Source of the DNA: JBMNOZ01 sp050943335
GTDB lineage: Bacteria > Bacillota > Desulfitobacteriia > Desulfitobacteriales > Syntrophobotulaceae
Direction of reading: 5' to 3'
Assembly (NCBI GenBank): GCA_050943335.1
Contig: JBMNOZ010000019.1
Coordinates: 1 to 43,307, forward strand
Length of the DNA stretch: 43,307 nucleotides
Shown piece by piece: positions 16,146 to 24,707 of this stretch; positions within the stretch are counted from its first letter, which is position 1; the number at the start of each line of letters is the position of its first letter. The notes under the pieces are model-generated. The model did not search any database and was not told where the DNA came from. It saw nothing but the letters and a program-made list of their open reading frames with translations. The translations under genes and the position numbers were made by a program.

Positions 16146-16934
16146 ATGGTCAAAAGAGTATTGAGTGCCCTCATTGGGGGGCCAATTTTGTTGTTTTTAA
16201 CCTGGCTTGGAGGTTGGTATCTTACTTTACTGATAGTTGCGCTTGCTTTGTTGGCTCTTAGAGAGTTTCTAAACCTGGCGCAAAAAGCAAATGGAGCTAT
16301 CCAGCAAAAAACAATTGTCTTGTTTTCACTTTTGTGGCTGCTGTTTTTTAGTCTTAAAAAGTCTGAGTGGCTCCTCCCTTTAGGAATAATTTTTTTGCTT
16401 TTTATTCTCGGTCATTATGCGGTTCGTTATCCCACTATTCCCTTTACTGCTGTCTGGTATTCTTTTCTCGCTGTTTTATATCCCGTCGCTCTCTTTACCA
16501 GTCTATATTATCTTCGGGAGCTGCCAGATGGGGAAATGTGGTGTTTTTATGTATTTTTACTAGTCTGGTTAACGGACATCGGAGCCTTTTTTATTGGCAG
16601 CGCTTTTGGCAAAAGAAAGTTAGCTCCCAATGTAAGCCCTAATAAATCAATAGAAGGAGCTTTGGGAGGGTCGCTGACAGCGTTTTGTTTTGGACTTGTG
16701 TTTTGGTTAATAACAAGAGTGGGCAATCTGCCTGCTATTCTGTTATTATCCTTGCTGACCAGCGCAGTTTCCCAGATAGGTGATCTTTTTGAATCCACTT
16801 TAAAAAGAACAGCAGGGGTAAAAGACTCCGGAGCTCTGATACCGGGTCATGGAGGTATTTTAGATCGTTTTGACAGCGCTTTGTTTGCCATACCTTTCGT
16901 TTATGTGTTCTTAATACTTGGATTGGCGGGATAA
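16146..16934 (+). CDS. cdsA: Phosphatidate cytidylyltransferase
   Basis: Makes CDP-diacylglycerol from phosphatidic acid and CTP at the cytoplasmic membrane, the branch point for phosphatidylglycerol, cardiolipin and phosphatidylethanolamine. About eight hydrophobic segments fill its 262 residues. The C-terminal CDP-alcohol signature is visible as KRTAGVKDSGALIPGHGG followed by ILDRFDS. It starts ten bases after uppS and ends four bases before a decayed permease gene. The cardiolipin synthase at 24.7 kb uses lipids downstream of this step. Confidence 0.95.
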   Translation: MVKRVLSALIGGPILLFLTWLGGWYLTLLIVALALLALREFLNLAQKANGAIQQKTIVLFSLLWLLFFSLKKSEWLLPLGIIFLLFILGHYAVRYPTIPFTAVWYSFLAVLYPVALFTSLYYLRELPDGEMWCFYVFLLVWLTDIGAFFIGSAFGKRKLAPNVSPNKSIEGALGGSLTAFCFGLVFWLITRVGNLPAILLLSLLTSAVSQIGDLFESTLKRTAGVKDSGALIPGHGGILDRFDSALFAIPFVYVFLILGLAG

Positions 16935-16937
16935 AAA

Positions 16938-17589
16938 ATGGCGGAACAAAAACATAGAATATTAAGAAAAAATATTAACAAACTCGTTTTTGTAGCCCTT
17001 GTTTTCCTGTCCCTAAAATTATTTACCTTTGCGATTGAGGAGTTTTTTCCGGTTTTCGGTTTTGTTCTGGGAAGAATCCTTTTTGCTCTTCTGCCCTTTA
17101 TTTTGGCTTTTATTTTAGCTGGGGGATCTAGGAGCGGCCGTTGTTGGTTTTTTGAGAGCCCAGACTTTGCTGGTGGCAATTACAATGATAATCGTAACAA
17201 GCGGCTTGCTTATCATGGGGAACCAATACGCTTTTACAGTAGGAATTCTAGCCGGCTTATTTGATTTGGTTCCTATTATTGGGCCGTCGCTTATTTTTCT
17301 CCCTTGGGCTTTGATCGCGCTTTTTACTGGCGGGGTATCAGCGACAGTAAAAATACTCCTTGTCTATTTAGCCGCTACAGTTGTTCGTCAAATTTTAGAA
17401 CCTAAAATCTTAGCCCAAAATATCGGTATTCACCCTTTACCGGCTTTAATATCTATGTATGTAGGATTGACCTTGTTTGGGGCTTACGGCTTAATTCTCG
17501 GTCCGACCGCTATAGTTATTTATGAGGCAGTAAATAGAGCAGGACTGTTGAAGAGTAATAAACCTGAAAATGGGAAACATCCAAATTAA
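16938..17589 (+). pseudogene. AI-2E/YtvI-type permease remnant, internally deleted and frameshifted
   Basis: The first ~62 codons from the ATG at 16938 encode a membrane N-terminus ending LPFILAFILA, as in AI-2E/YtvI family permeases. At about 17120 the reading frame runs out of family: the next codons give a non-family sequence to a stop at 17264. The frame one base over carries the C-terminal half of the same family (LGAAVVGFLRAQTLL, LFDLVPIIGPSLIFLPW, RQILEPKILAQNIGIHPLPA, LILGPTAIVIYE) to 17589. The central roughly 120-160 residues of the usual ~350 are missing. Thus one large deletion with a frame change, not two genes. A separately translated C-terminal piece from TTG 17152 cannot be excluded. 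Confidence 0.75.
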
Positions 17590-17600
17590 AGGGGAGTATT

Positions 17601-18770
17601 TTGAGGTTGAAAACAATAACTTTATTGGGCTCTACAGGTTCAATTGGTACTCAAACTCTTGATGTAGTAAGATTGGCTAAAGATAAATTAAGAGTCTATG
17701 CTCTTACAGCAAATAGCCAGATTGAACTTTTAGAACAGCAGATTAGGGAGTTTTCCCCTCAAATTGCAGTGCTAATGGAAGAAAAGGCTGCGAGGGAGCT
17801 GAGGGAGAGGGTAAAAGATCTCCCGGTAAGAGTTCTTCAGGGGATAGAAGGATTGATCGAGGCCTCTGTCGCCGAGCAGGTCCAGATGGTGGTGACAGCA
17901 GTCAGCGGGAGTATTGGACTTAAGCCCACCCTGGCAGCTCTCAAAGCGGGCAAGGATATTGCTCTAGCTAATAAGGAAACCCTGGTTGCGGCCGGAGAAT
18001 TGATTATTAATACGGCTCAAGTCTATAATTGTTCGATCCTGCCCGTGGATAGCGAGCACTCAGCGATATTTCAGTGCTTAGAGGCAAGCCCTCACACTCC
18101 TCCCAAGAAAATTATTTTGACAGCCTCCGGCGGTCCCTTCAGAGGCTGGACAAAGGAGCAAAGGAAGGGGATTACGCCGGAAATGGCCCTAAAACATCCT
18201 AGTTGGATGATGGGCGCTAAAATTACGATTGATTCGGCCACCATGATGAACAAGGGTCTGGAAGTTATCGAAGCTAAATTTTTATTTGATCTCGAATATG
18301 ATCAAATTGAGGTTTTAATCCATCCCCAGAGCATCGTTCATTCAATGGTAGAATACAGTGACGGATCAGTAATTGCGCAATTGGCTCAACCGGATATGAG
18401 GCTTCCGATCCAATACGCTTTAAGCTATCCGGATAGATGGGCCTCTCCCGCTGTTGAAAGTCTAAGTTTCCCGGGGAAAACATTAAGCTTTGAACAACCC
18501 GATTATGAAGCTTTCCCGGCTTTAGCTTTAGCCTATGAATGTGGCAGGAGGGGCGGAACTTTGCCCGCTGTTATGAATGCGGCTAATGAAATAGCCGTAC
18601 ATGCTTTCCTTGGTGGGCGCATAGAATATCATGAGATTTATGAAATTGTGGATCGAACCTGCCTAAAACACCAAACTGAAGAAGCGAATAGTTTGGAGAA
18701 GATACTGGCTGCTGATTACTGGGCAAGGAAGACCGCTGAGGAATTGATCTCCAAAAAACGGAATCGGTAA
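17601..18770 (+). CDS. dxr: 1-deoxy-D-xylulose 5-phosphate reductoisomerase
   Basis: Second enzyme of the methylerythritol phosphate isoprenoid pathway; converts DXP to MEP with NADPH and a divalent metal. NADPH-binding GSTGSIG is at residues 10-16; ALANKETLVAAGE, PVDSEHSAIFQCL, TASGGPFRGW and KITIDSATMMNKGLE form the catalytic region. Length 389 is standard. Start is TTG with GGGGAG upstream. Its pathway partner ispG lies two genes downstream, so isoprenoid precursors and their use by uppS are encoded together. Confidence 0.97.
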   Translation: MRLKTITLLGSTGSIGTQTLDVVRLAKDKLRVYALTANSQIELLEQQIREFSPQIAVLMEEKAARELRERVKDLPVRVLQGIEGLIEASVAEQVQMVVTAVSGSIGLKPTLAALKAGKDIALANKETLVAAGELIINTAQVYNCSILPVDSEHSAIFQCLEASPHTPPKKIILTASGGPFRGWTKEQRKGITPEMALKHPSWMMGAKITIDSATMMNKGLEVIEAKFLFDLEYDQIEVLIHPQSIVHSMVEYSDGSVIAQLAQPDMRLPIQYALSYPDRWASPAVESLSFPGKTLSFEQPDYEAFPALALAYECGRRGGTLPAVMNAANEIAVHAFLGGRIEYHEIYEIVDRTCLKHQTEEANSLEKILAADYWARKTAEELISKKRNR

Positions 18771-18782
18771 GAGGTGGAACTG

Positions 18783-19841
18783 TTGATTACAGCACTGGCA
18801 ATTATTTTTGTCTTTGGCCTTATGGTCATAATTCACGAGTTAGGGCATTTTTTGGTCGCTAAAAAAACAGGGGTCAAAGTTTTGGAGTTTGCTTTTGGGA
18901 TAGGCCCTAAACTCGTTGGGGTTCAAGGCCGTGAAACCCTGTATTCGATAAGGCTTTTGCCCCTAGGGGGGTTTGTCCGTTTTTTAAGTGCGGAAGAAAT
19001 CGAAGAAAAAGAAGGGATGAAAAGCCAAGAATTACAGGACAAAAGTTTTGAAAGTAAGAATCTTCCACAAAAAGCCTCCATTATTGCTGCCGGACCGATT
19101 ATGAATTTTCTTCTGGGAGCGGTTTTATTTATTATTGTATTTACATGGTTTGGGATACCCACAGTCAGTAATGAAAATGTTATCGGAGGTCTAACCCCTG
19201 ATATGCCGGCAGTTAATGCTGGTTTGGAAATAGGAGACCGGATTCTAGCCGTGAATGGGGTTTCGACCCCGGATTGGGATGCGGTAACAAAACAGATTCA
19301 CTCTAGCCCCGGCCAGCAAATTTTACTTCAAATCCAAAAGGCAGAAACCCGGGAAATTTTAGATATGAAGATTACACCGGAATTTGACCCTCAGCTCGAA
19401 ATAGGGCTTATCGGTATTACCCCTCCGGTCTTTTATAAAAAAGTTTCGGTTCTTGAATCTGCTCAATACGGATTAAAACAAACATTTGAGTTTACCAGAC
19501 TTATTCTTAGCTACCTTATCCAAATGATCACTGGTCAAATGGCGGTAGAACTGGGAGGTCCCATTGCAGTGGCTCAAGTGATTGGCGAAGGCGCCAAACA
19601 AGGATTATCAAATCTCCTTAGCTTGACCGGAATCTTAAGTATCCAATTTGGAATTCTTAATCTGCTGCCGATTCCGGCTTTGGATGGGGGGCAATTGGCT
19701 GTGCTTACCTATGAGGGAATAAGGAGAAAACCTGTGAGTCCGGAAAAGAAAGGCTTGATCCAGTTAACTGGATTTGCTTTACTTATCGCTTTAATGATCG
19801 CAGTTACTTATAAAGATATTTTAAGAATTTTAGCAAAATAG
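18783..19841 (+). CDS. rseP: Site-2 zinc metalloprotease RseP/RasP
   Basis: Intramembrane protease that cleaves membrane-spanning anti-sigma factors and signal peptide remnants. The N-terminal transmembrane helix carries the zinc motif HELGHF (residues 18-23). A PDZ domain lies about 115-195 (GGLTPDMPAVNAGLEIGDRI). The second active-site helix has NLLPIPALDGGQL. The TTG at 18783 is preferred because GAGGTG lies 6 nt upstream; a GTG at 18774 is part of that Shine-Dalgarno. It starts just after dxr and precedes ispG, the usual Firmicutes order. Confidence 0.95.
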   Translation: MITALAIIFVFGLMVIIHELGHFLVAKKTGVKVLEFAFGIGPKLVGVQGRETLYSIRLLPLGGFVRFLSAEEIEEKEGMKSQELQDKSFESKNLPQKASIIAAGPIMNFLLGAVLFIIVFTWFGIPTVSNENVIGGLTPDMPAVNAGLEIGDRILAVNGVSTPDWDAVTKQIHSSPGQQILLQIQKAETREILDMKITPEFDPQLEIGLIGITPPVFYKKVSVLESAQYGLKQTFEFTRLILSYLIQMITGQMAVELGGPIAVAQVIGEGAKQGLSNLLSLTGILSIQFGILNLLPIPALDGGQLAVLTYEGIRRKPVSPEKKGLIQLTGFALLIALMIAVTYKDILRILAK

Positions 19842-19869
19842 ACTGGCAAAAACCAAAGGGGGATTTATT

Positions 19870-20934
19870 TTGCGGCGCAGAGTTTCCAGAACAATTAAAA
19901 TAGGTCCCGTTCTCATTGGTGGCTTGAACCCTATAGTTATTCAGTCGATGACCAATACGGATACGGAAAACATACCTCTCACCCTGGAACAAATTAACCG
20001 TTTGGCGCAAGCGGGCTGCGAAGTAGTAAGGGTTGCGGTCTTAAACAGTAGAGCTGCTGAAGCTTTAAAGGAAATTTGCAGGCAAAGCCCCCTGCCTGTT
20101 ATCGCCGACATCCATTTTGACTATAAACTAGCTTTAAAAGCTGTTGAAAACGGGGTTCAGGGTTTAAGGATTAACCCCGGCAATATCGGTGCCCCTTGGA
20201 AGGTAAAAGAAATAGTTAAGTCGGTACGGGAAAGAGAAATTCCGATCCGGATCGGCGTAAATTCGGGTTCCTTACCAAAAGACCTTTTAGAGAAATATCA
20301 GGGTCCCGGAGCTGATGCTTTGGTTGAAAGCGCTTTGCGACACGTTCAAATACTTGAGGACGAAGGCTATTGCAATCTAAAAATCTCTTTAAAATCTTCT
20401 CGGGTCCCGGTTATGATCGAAGCTTATCGGAAAATTGCCGAAGCAGTTGACTATCCACTTCATCTCGGAGTAACAGAAGCAGGAACCGCAAAATCGGGAG
20501 TGGTAAAATCCGCAATAGGAATTGGCACTTTACTGGCCGAGGGGATAGGGGACACTATTAGAGTTTCCCTTACCGGGGACCCTGTGGCAGAGATTCCAAT
20601 TGCGTTGCAAATTCTGCGAACTCTCGGGCTTAAAGAAAGTGGGTTTGAGCTGATAAGTTGCCCAACCTGTGGAAGAACCCGGCTTGATTTAGGGCGTTTA
20701 ACCGCTGAGGTAGAAGAAAGGTTGGAAAATTTGCCTCCGCCTTCGGAAAGAGTTACCGTTGCAATTATGGGTTGTGAGGTTAATGGTCCTGGAGAGGCAA
20801 AAGAAGCTGATTTTGGGATTGCCGGGGGCAGGGGAAATGGTTTTTTGTTTGAAAAAGGGAAAATAGTAGCTAGGTTGCCAGAAAAAGAGCTGGTTTCTGC
20901 TTTAATTGAGAGGATAAAAAATCACCTTTTATAA
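19870..20934 (+). CDS. ispG: 4-hydroxy-3-methylbut-2-enyl diphosphate synthase (flavodoxin/ferredoxin)
   Basis: Penultimate MEP-pathway step, a [4Fe-4S] enzyme that reductively opens MEcPP to HMBPP. The TIM-barrel N-terminal half shows IQSMTNTDTENIPLT and ADIHFDYKLALKA; the C-terminal cluster domain has Cys264, Cys267 (CPTCGRTRLDL) and Cys302 (GCEVNGPGEA). Length 354 is the bacterial form without plant-type insertion. Start is TTG. The next conserved gene, proS, is displaced 5.4 kb downstream by the metabolic block. Confidence 0.97.
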   Translation: MRRRVSRTIKIGPVLIGGLNPIVIQSMTNTDTENIPLTLEQINRLAQAGCEVVRVAVLNSRAAEALKEICRQSPLPVIADIHFDYKLALKAVENGVQGLRINPGNIGAPWKVKEIVKSVREREIPIRIGVNSGSLPKDLLEKYQGPGADALVESALRHVQILEDEGYCNLKISLKSSRVPVMIEAYRKIAEAVDYPLHLGVTEAGTAKSGVVKSAIGIGTLLAEGIGDTIRVSLTGDPVAEIPIALQILRTLGLKESGFELISCPTCGRTRLDLGRLTAEVEERLENLPPPSERVTVAIMGCEVNGPGEAKEADFGIAGGRGNGFLFEKGKIVARLPEKELVSALIERIKNHLL

Positions 20935-20983
20935 GAAAATCGGGAAATAAAGTTCGAAAGTGGTTAATGATTAAGGAATGGTG

Positions 20984-20989
20984 TATAAT
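20984..20989 (+). promoter_or_regulatory. Possible -10 element for pckG
   Basis: A consensus TATAAT lies 147 nt before the pckG start. No convincing -35 is seen 16-18 nt upstream. If used, the transcript would begin near 20996, right at the 5' arm of the leader fold described next. Confidence 0.35.
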
Positions 20990-20997
20990 AGATCGGG

Positions 20998-21106
20998 ATT
21001 AGTGCTTAAATACACAGGATTTATTTTAAATTATTAGATGTTGTCCGGACACTACTTTAAAAATCGGGCTGTCCTACATAATTGTGTCTGATCGGGCTTC
21101 ACTAAT
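20998..21106 (+). ncRNA. Possible structured leader of pckG
   Basis: ATTAGTG (20998-21004) could pair with CACTAAT (21100-21106) to close a leader ending about 30 nt before the pckG start. Inside, GTCCGGACAC (21043-21052) can pair with GTGTC (21084-21088) plus CGGGC (21093-21097), leaving a 4-nt bulge. The 8-nt repeat ATCGGGCT occurs at 21063-21070 and 21091-21098, so two copies compete for the same GTCCG. The palindrome TGTCCGGACA (21042-21051) could alternatively be a protein operator. None of this matches a riboswitch class I recognise. Confidence 0.3.
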
Positions 21107-21136
21107 AATTAAAATTTTTTAAAGGGGATTGGAGAA

Positions 21137-22942
21137 ATGGCTAATGAAGAATTACAGAGATGGGTTGATGAGGTACGAAAAATGTGCCAACCCGATAAAA
21201 TATATTGGTGTGATGGATCTCAGGAAGAATATGATCGTCTACTGCAGGAAATGGTTGCTTCTGGTGTAGCGATCCCTCTTAATCAGGAAAAACGTCCGGG
21301 CTGTTATCTTTTCCGGAGTCATCCGTCAGATGTGGCGCGGGTTGAAGATAGGACATTTATCGCTTCCCGCAGAAAGGAAGACGCGGGACCGACCAACAAT
21401 TGGATTGATCCGGTGGAACTAAAGAAAACCATGACAGAATTATATACCGGTTGCATGAAGGGGCGTACCATGTATGTAGTACCCTTTTCCATGGGTCCCA
21501 TCGGTTCACCGATGTCCAAAATTGGAGTGGAGATAACTGACAGTCCGTATGTTGTCGTAAACATGCGCATTATGACCCGAATAGGCAAAGCGGTTTTGGA
21601 CGAGCTGGGAGAAGACGGAGAATTTGTTAAATGTCTTCATTCAGTGGGAGCTCCTCTTGAAAAAGGGCAAAAAGATGTGGCCTGGCCGTGTGCACCGATG
21701 GAACAAAAATATATCAGTCACTTTCCCGAGGAGAGAGTAATCTGGTCCTATGGTTCTGGCTATGGCGGTAATGCCCTATTGGGGAAAAAATGTTTTGCCC
21801 TGCGCATTGCTTCGGTCCAAGCCAGAGAAGAGGGATGGCTGGCTGAACATATGTTGATCCTTGGAATTACTGATCCTCAGGGGAATAAGAAGTATATTGC
21901 CGGCGCTTTTCCAAGTGCTACTGGGAAGACAAACCTGGCAATGCATATCCCCACTCTCCCCGGTTGGAAGGTTGAAACTTTGGGTGATGATATCGCCTGG
22001 ATGAAATTCGGTCCCGATGGTCGCCTGTATGCAATTAATCCAGAGGCTGGTTTCTTCGGAGTTGCCCCGGGAACTTCTGAGGATTCGAATCCCAATGCTA
22101 TGCATTCCATTAGCAGGAACACTATTTTTACCAATGTGGCTTTAACTGACGATGGCGATGTTTGGTGGGAAGGTATTGGGTATGAGGCTCCGGACCATTT
22201 AATAGATTGGCGAGGACAGGACTGGACTCCTGATTCCAAAGAACCTGCGGCCCATCCTAATGCTAGGTTTACAGTTCCCGCTAGTCAGTGTCCAGTTATT
22301 GCTCCAGAATGGGAAGATCCGATGGGAGTTCCTATCTCAGCAATTTTAGTTGGAGGGCGTCGCCCCAATACAATTCCCTTGGTTCATGAAAGCTTTGACT
22401 GGAATCATGGTGTGTTTTTAGGATCCATATTAGGATCGGAGATTACCGCTGCTACAATTTCAGATAAGATTGGGCAGGTTCGACGGGATCCGTTTGCTAT
22501 GTTGCCTTTCATTGGTTACAATGTGTGTGATTATCTGCAAAATTGGCTAAATATTGGAAAAAGGACCCAACCTGACAAATTACCTAAAATATTCTATGTT
22601 AATTGGTTCAATAAAGACGAAGACGGAAGTTATCTGTGGCCAGGTTACGGGGAAAACAGCCGGGTGATAAAATGGATCTTGGAGAGAGTTTCCGGAAAAG
22701 GTGGGGCTGTAGAAACTCCCATTGGTTATTTACCGCGTCCCGAAGATATTGATATTCAAGGTCTTGATTTGGAGAGCGGTAAGCTAGAGGCGTTGCTTAA
22801 GGTAGATAGGGAACAATGGTTACATGAGGTAGATTTAATCAAGGAGTATTATGCCGGTTTTGGGGAACGCTTACCAATCGAGCTACGGGCTGAGCTTGAA
22901 GCTTTAGAAAAAAGACTCCAGGAATACCGGGAAACAGAGTAA
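21137..22942 (+). CDS. pckG: Phosphoenolpyruvate carboxykinase (GTP)
   Basis: Interconverts oxaloacetate + GTP and PEP + CO2 + GDP; in anaerobes it can run either way. Length (601) and sequence match the GTP class and not the ATP class: SHPSDVARVEDRTFI near the N-terminus, PFSMGPIGSPMSKIGVEITD, the kinase-1 loop GAFPSATGKTNL (256-267), kinase-2 GDDIAWMKF and the guanine-side region near GILERVSGKG-like sequence at the C-terminal third. The loop has Thr262 where most GTP enzymes have a reactive Cys. It has a 200-nt upstream region with a possible structured leader and is followed by a carboxyltransferase gene, suggesting a PEP-oxaloacetate-pyruvate node. Confidence 0.96.
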   Translation: MANEELQRWVDEVRKMCQPDKIYWCDGSQEEYDRLLQEMVASGVAIPLNQEKRPGCYLFRSHPSDVARVEDRTFIASRRKEDAGPTNNWIDPVELKKTMTELYTGCMKGRTMYVVPFSMGPIGSPMSKIGVEITDSPYVVVNMRIMTRIGKAVLDELGEDGEFVKCLHSVGAPLEKGQKDVAWPCAPMEQKYISHFPEERVIWSYGSGYGGNALLGKKCFALRIASVQAREEGWLAEHMLILGITDPQGNKKYIAGAFPSATGKTNLAMHIPTLPGWKVETLGDDIAWMKFGPDGRLYAINPEAGFFGVAPGTSEDSNPNAMHSISRNTIFTNVALTDDGDVWWEGIGYEAPDHLIDWRGQDWTPDSKEPAAHPNARFTVPASQCPVIAPEWEDPMGVPISAILVGGRRPNTIPLVHESFDWNHGVFLGSILGSEITAATISDKIGQVRRDPFAMLPFIGYNVCDYLQNWLNIGKRTQPDKLPKIFYVNWFNKDEDGSYLWPGYGENSRVIKWILERVSGKGGAVETPIGYLPRPEDIDIQGLDLESGKLEALLKVDREQWLHEVDLIKEYYAGFGERLPIELRAELEALEKRLQEYRETE

Positions 22943-22952
22943 ATCTTTTAAT

Positions 22953-22981
22953 CAACTTCTAAAATGCAAGTTTTGGAGTTG
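22953..22981 (+). terminator. Weak hairpin after pckG
   Basis: CAACTTCTAAAA (22953-22964) pairs imperfectly with TTTTGGAGTTG (22971-22981) around TGCAAG. No T tract follows, so it may be an mRNA-end stabiliser and not a terminator. The remaining bases up to 23094 are AT-rich and hold no gene. Confidence 0.3.
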
Positions 22982-23094
22982 AAATGTATTAAGTATATTT
23001 GATGAATAAAGGCATTCATTAAATGATAATTATATTAAAATAAGATTAAATATAAAAAAGTCATCTAAAGACGTTGAACATGGAGGCGTTATAT

Positions 23095-24432
23095 ATGAAA
23101 GTAAATATTACAGAAACGGTTTTAAGGGACGCGAACCAATCTCTAATGGCTACCAGGCTGTCCTTTGAAGATTTTGAACAAATCCTGGAGAAGATTGACG
23201 AGGCCGGCTATTATTCAATTGAATGTTGGGGCGGAGCTACCTTTGACTCTTGTCTAAGATATTTAAATGAAGATCCCTGGGAAAGACTTAAGAAGATAAA
23301 AGCAAAAGTTAAAAAAACAAAACTTCAAATGTTGCTAAGAGGTCAAAATCTACTGGGTTATAAGCATTACCCCGACGATGTGGTGAGAAAGTTTGTAGAG
23401 CGCTCAATTTACAACGGGATAGATATTCTCAGAATTTTTGATGCTCTGAACGATTTAAGAAATATTGAGGTCGCTGTGGATCAAACTCTAAAAAGCGGTG
23501 GTCATGCTCAAGGGACAATTTGTTACACTCGTAGCCCTATTCACAATATTGAAAGCTATGTAAAGCTTGGAAAACAATTGGAGGATATGGGAGTTCACTC
23601 CATTTGCATCAAAGATATGTCGGGTATTATGGATCCTAAAGACGCCTATGACCTAGTGAAATATTTAAAAGAATCAGTAAAACTGCCGGTAATACTTCAC
23701 ACCCATTCGACGACGGGTTTTGCTCCTATTACTTACTTTAAAGCTGTTGAGGCAGGTTGTGATGGTATTGATTGCGCGATTTCCAGTTTCTCTGGTGGGA
23801 CTTCTCAACCCTCCACCGAAACTTTACATTACGCTTTAAAAGAGGCAGGTTATGATACTGGTTTGAACGAATTAGTTCTTAAGGAAATAAATGATTTCTT
23901 CAAACCGATAAGAGATAAATTTATTGAGTCTGGAATTTTGGATCCTCATGTCATGGGTACGGATACTGATGCTCTTATCTACCAAATACCAGGAGGAATG
24001 CTTTCTAATTTAATCTCCCAATTAAAACAAGTTAATTCCCTAGGAATGTTGCCTGCTATTTTAGATGAGATCCCCCATGTTAGAAAAGATATGGGTTATC
24101 CGCCTCTTGTAACACCTATGAGCCAAATGGTTGCTGCTCAGGCTTCCTTTAATGTTATGCTCAAAGAAAGATACAAGAATGTTTCTAAGGAAGTCAAATC
24201 CTATCTTAAAGGGGAATACGGCAACCCTCCGGGGGAAATTAATCCGGAAATTATCAAGAAAGTTTTGAAAGATGAGGAGCCGCTTAAAGGACGTTATGCT
24301 GAAACCTTGGAACCGGAATTTGAAAAAACAAAAAAACAACTTGGAAGCCTAGCTAGAAGCGATGAAGATGTGCTTTCGTATATTGCTTTCCCTCAAGTTG
24401 CCGAAGAATTCTTTAAAAATCGTAAGGCTTAA
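23095..24432 (+). CDS. Carboxyltransferase subunit (oxaloacetate decarboxylase alpha / transcarboxylase 5S / PycB type)
   Basis: A TIM-barrel carboxyltransferase acting on pyruvate/oxaloacetate. Seen: Asp12 (VLRDANQSL), the GGATFDSC region, the carbamylated-lysine site Lys173 (CIKDMSG) and metal-binding His202/His204 (LHTHSTTG). It stops at 445 residues, so there is no C-terminal biotinyl domain; a biotin carrier protein, and either a biotin carboxylase or membrane decarboxylase subunit, must be encoded elsewhere. The ATG at 23095 is chosen because GGAGG lies 8 nt upstream. Next to pckG it could feed oxaloacetate from pyruvate. Which of the three subfamily roles applies cannot be settled here. 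Confidence 0.85.
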   Translation: MKVNITETVLRDANQSLMATRLSFEDFEQILEKIDEAGYYSIECWGGATFDSCLRYLNEDPWERLKKIKAKVKKTKLQMLLRGQNLLGYKHYPDDVVRKFVERSIYNGIDILRIFDALNDLRNIEVAVDQTLKSGGHAQGTICYTRSPIHNIESYVKLGKQLEDMGVHSICIKDMSGIMDPKDAYDLVKYLKESVKLPVILHTHSTTGFAPITYFKAVEAGCDGIDCAISSFSGGTSQPSTETLHYALKEAGYDTGLNELVLKEINDFFKPIRDKFIESGILDPHVMGTDTDALIYQIPGGMLSNLISQLKQVNSLGMLPAILDEIPHVRKDMGYPPLVTPMSQMVAAQASFNVMLKERYKNVSKEVKSYLKGEYGNPPGEINPEIIKKVLKDEEPLKGRYAETLEPEFEKTKKQLGSLARSDEDVLSYIAFPQVAEEFFKNRKA

Positions 24433-24475
24433 TTTAAAATAAGCTCATATAATAAAAAAGAAAGAAGGATGAAAG

Positions 24476-24664
24476 ATGAGAGCATACATCGACAAAGAAA
24501 AATGCAGTGGTTGCGGTCTCTGCGAGGATATTTGTCCGGATGTTTTTAAACCGGATGAAGATGGGTTTTATAAGGCCATTGATGAGGAAATTCCGGAAGA
24601 TGTTCTTGAAGACGCTTTAGAAGCTAAGGATTCTTGTCCTACGGAATGCATCACAATTGAATAG
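24476..24664 (+). CDS. Single-cluster [4Fe-4S] ferredoxin
   Basis: A small low-potential electron carrier. Cys10, Cys13 and Cys16 (CSGCGLC) and Cys54 (DSCPTEC) are the likely cluster ligands. Cys20 and Cys58 are left over and could form a disulfide, as in monocluster ferredoxins of this kind. The 62-residue chain is acidic, and the centre is too short and cysteine-free for a second cluster. It lies 43 nt after the carboxyltransferase gene and may share its transcript. Possible clients include IspG, but no partner is shown by the sequence. Confidence 0.9.
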   Translation: MRAYIDKEKCSGCGLCEDICPDVFKPDEDGFYKAIDEEIPEDVLEDALEAKDSCPTECITIE

Positions 24665-24707
24665 GATCGCTGGATCTATTAAAAATTTCTGATTTGGGTG
24701 GGGGCAA

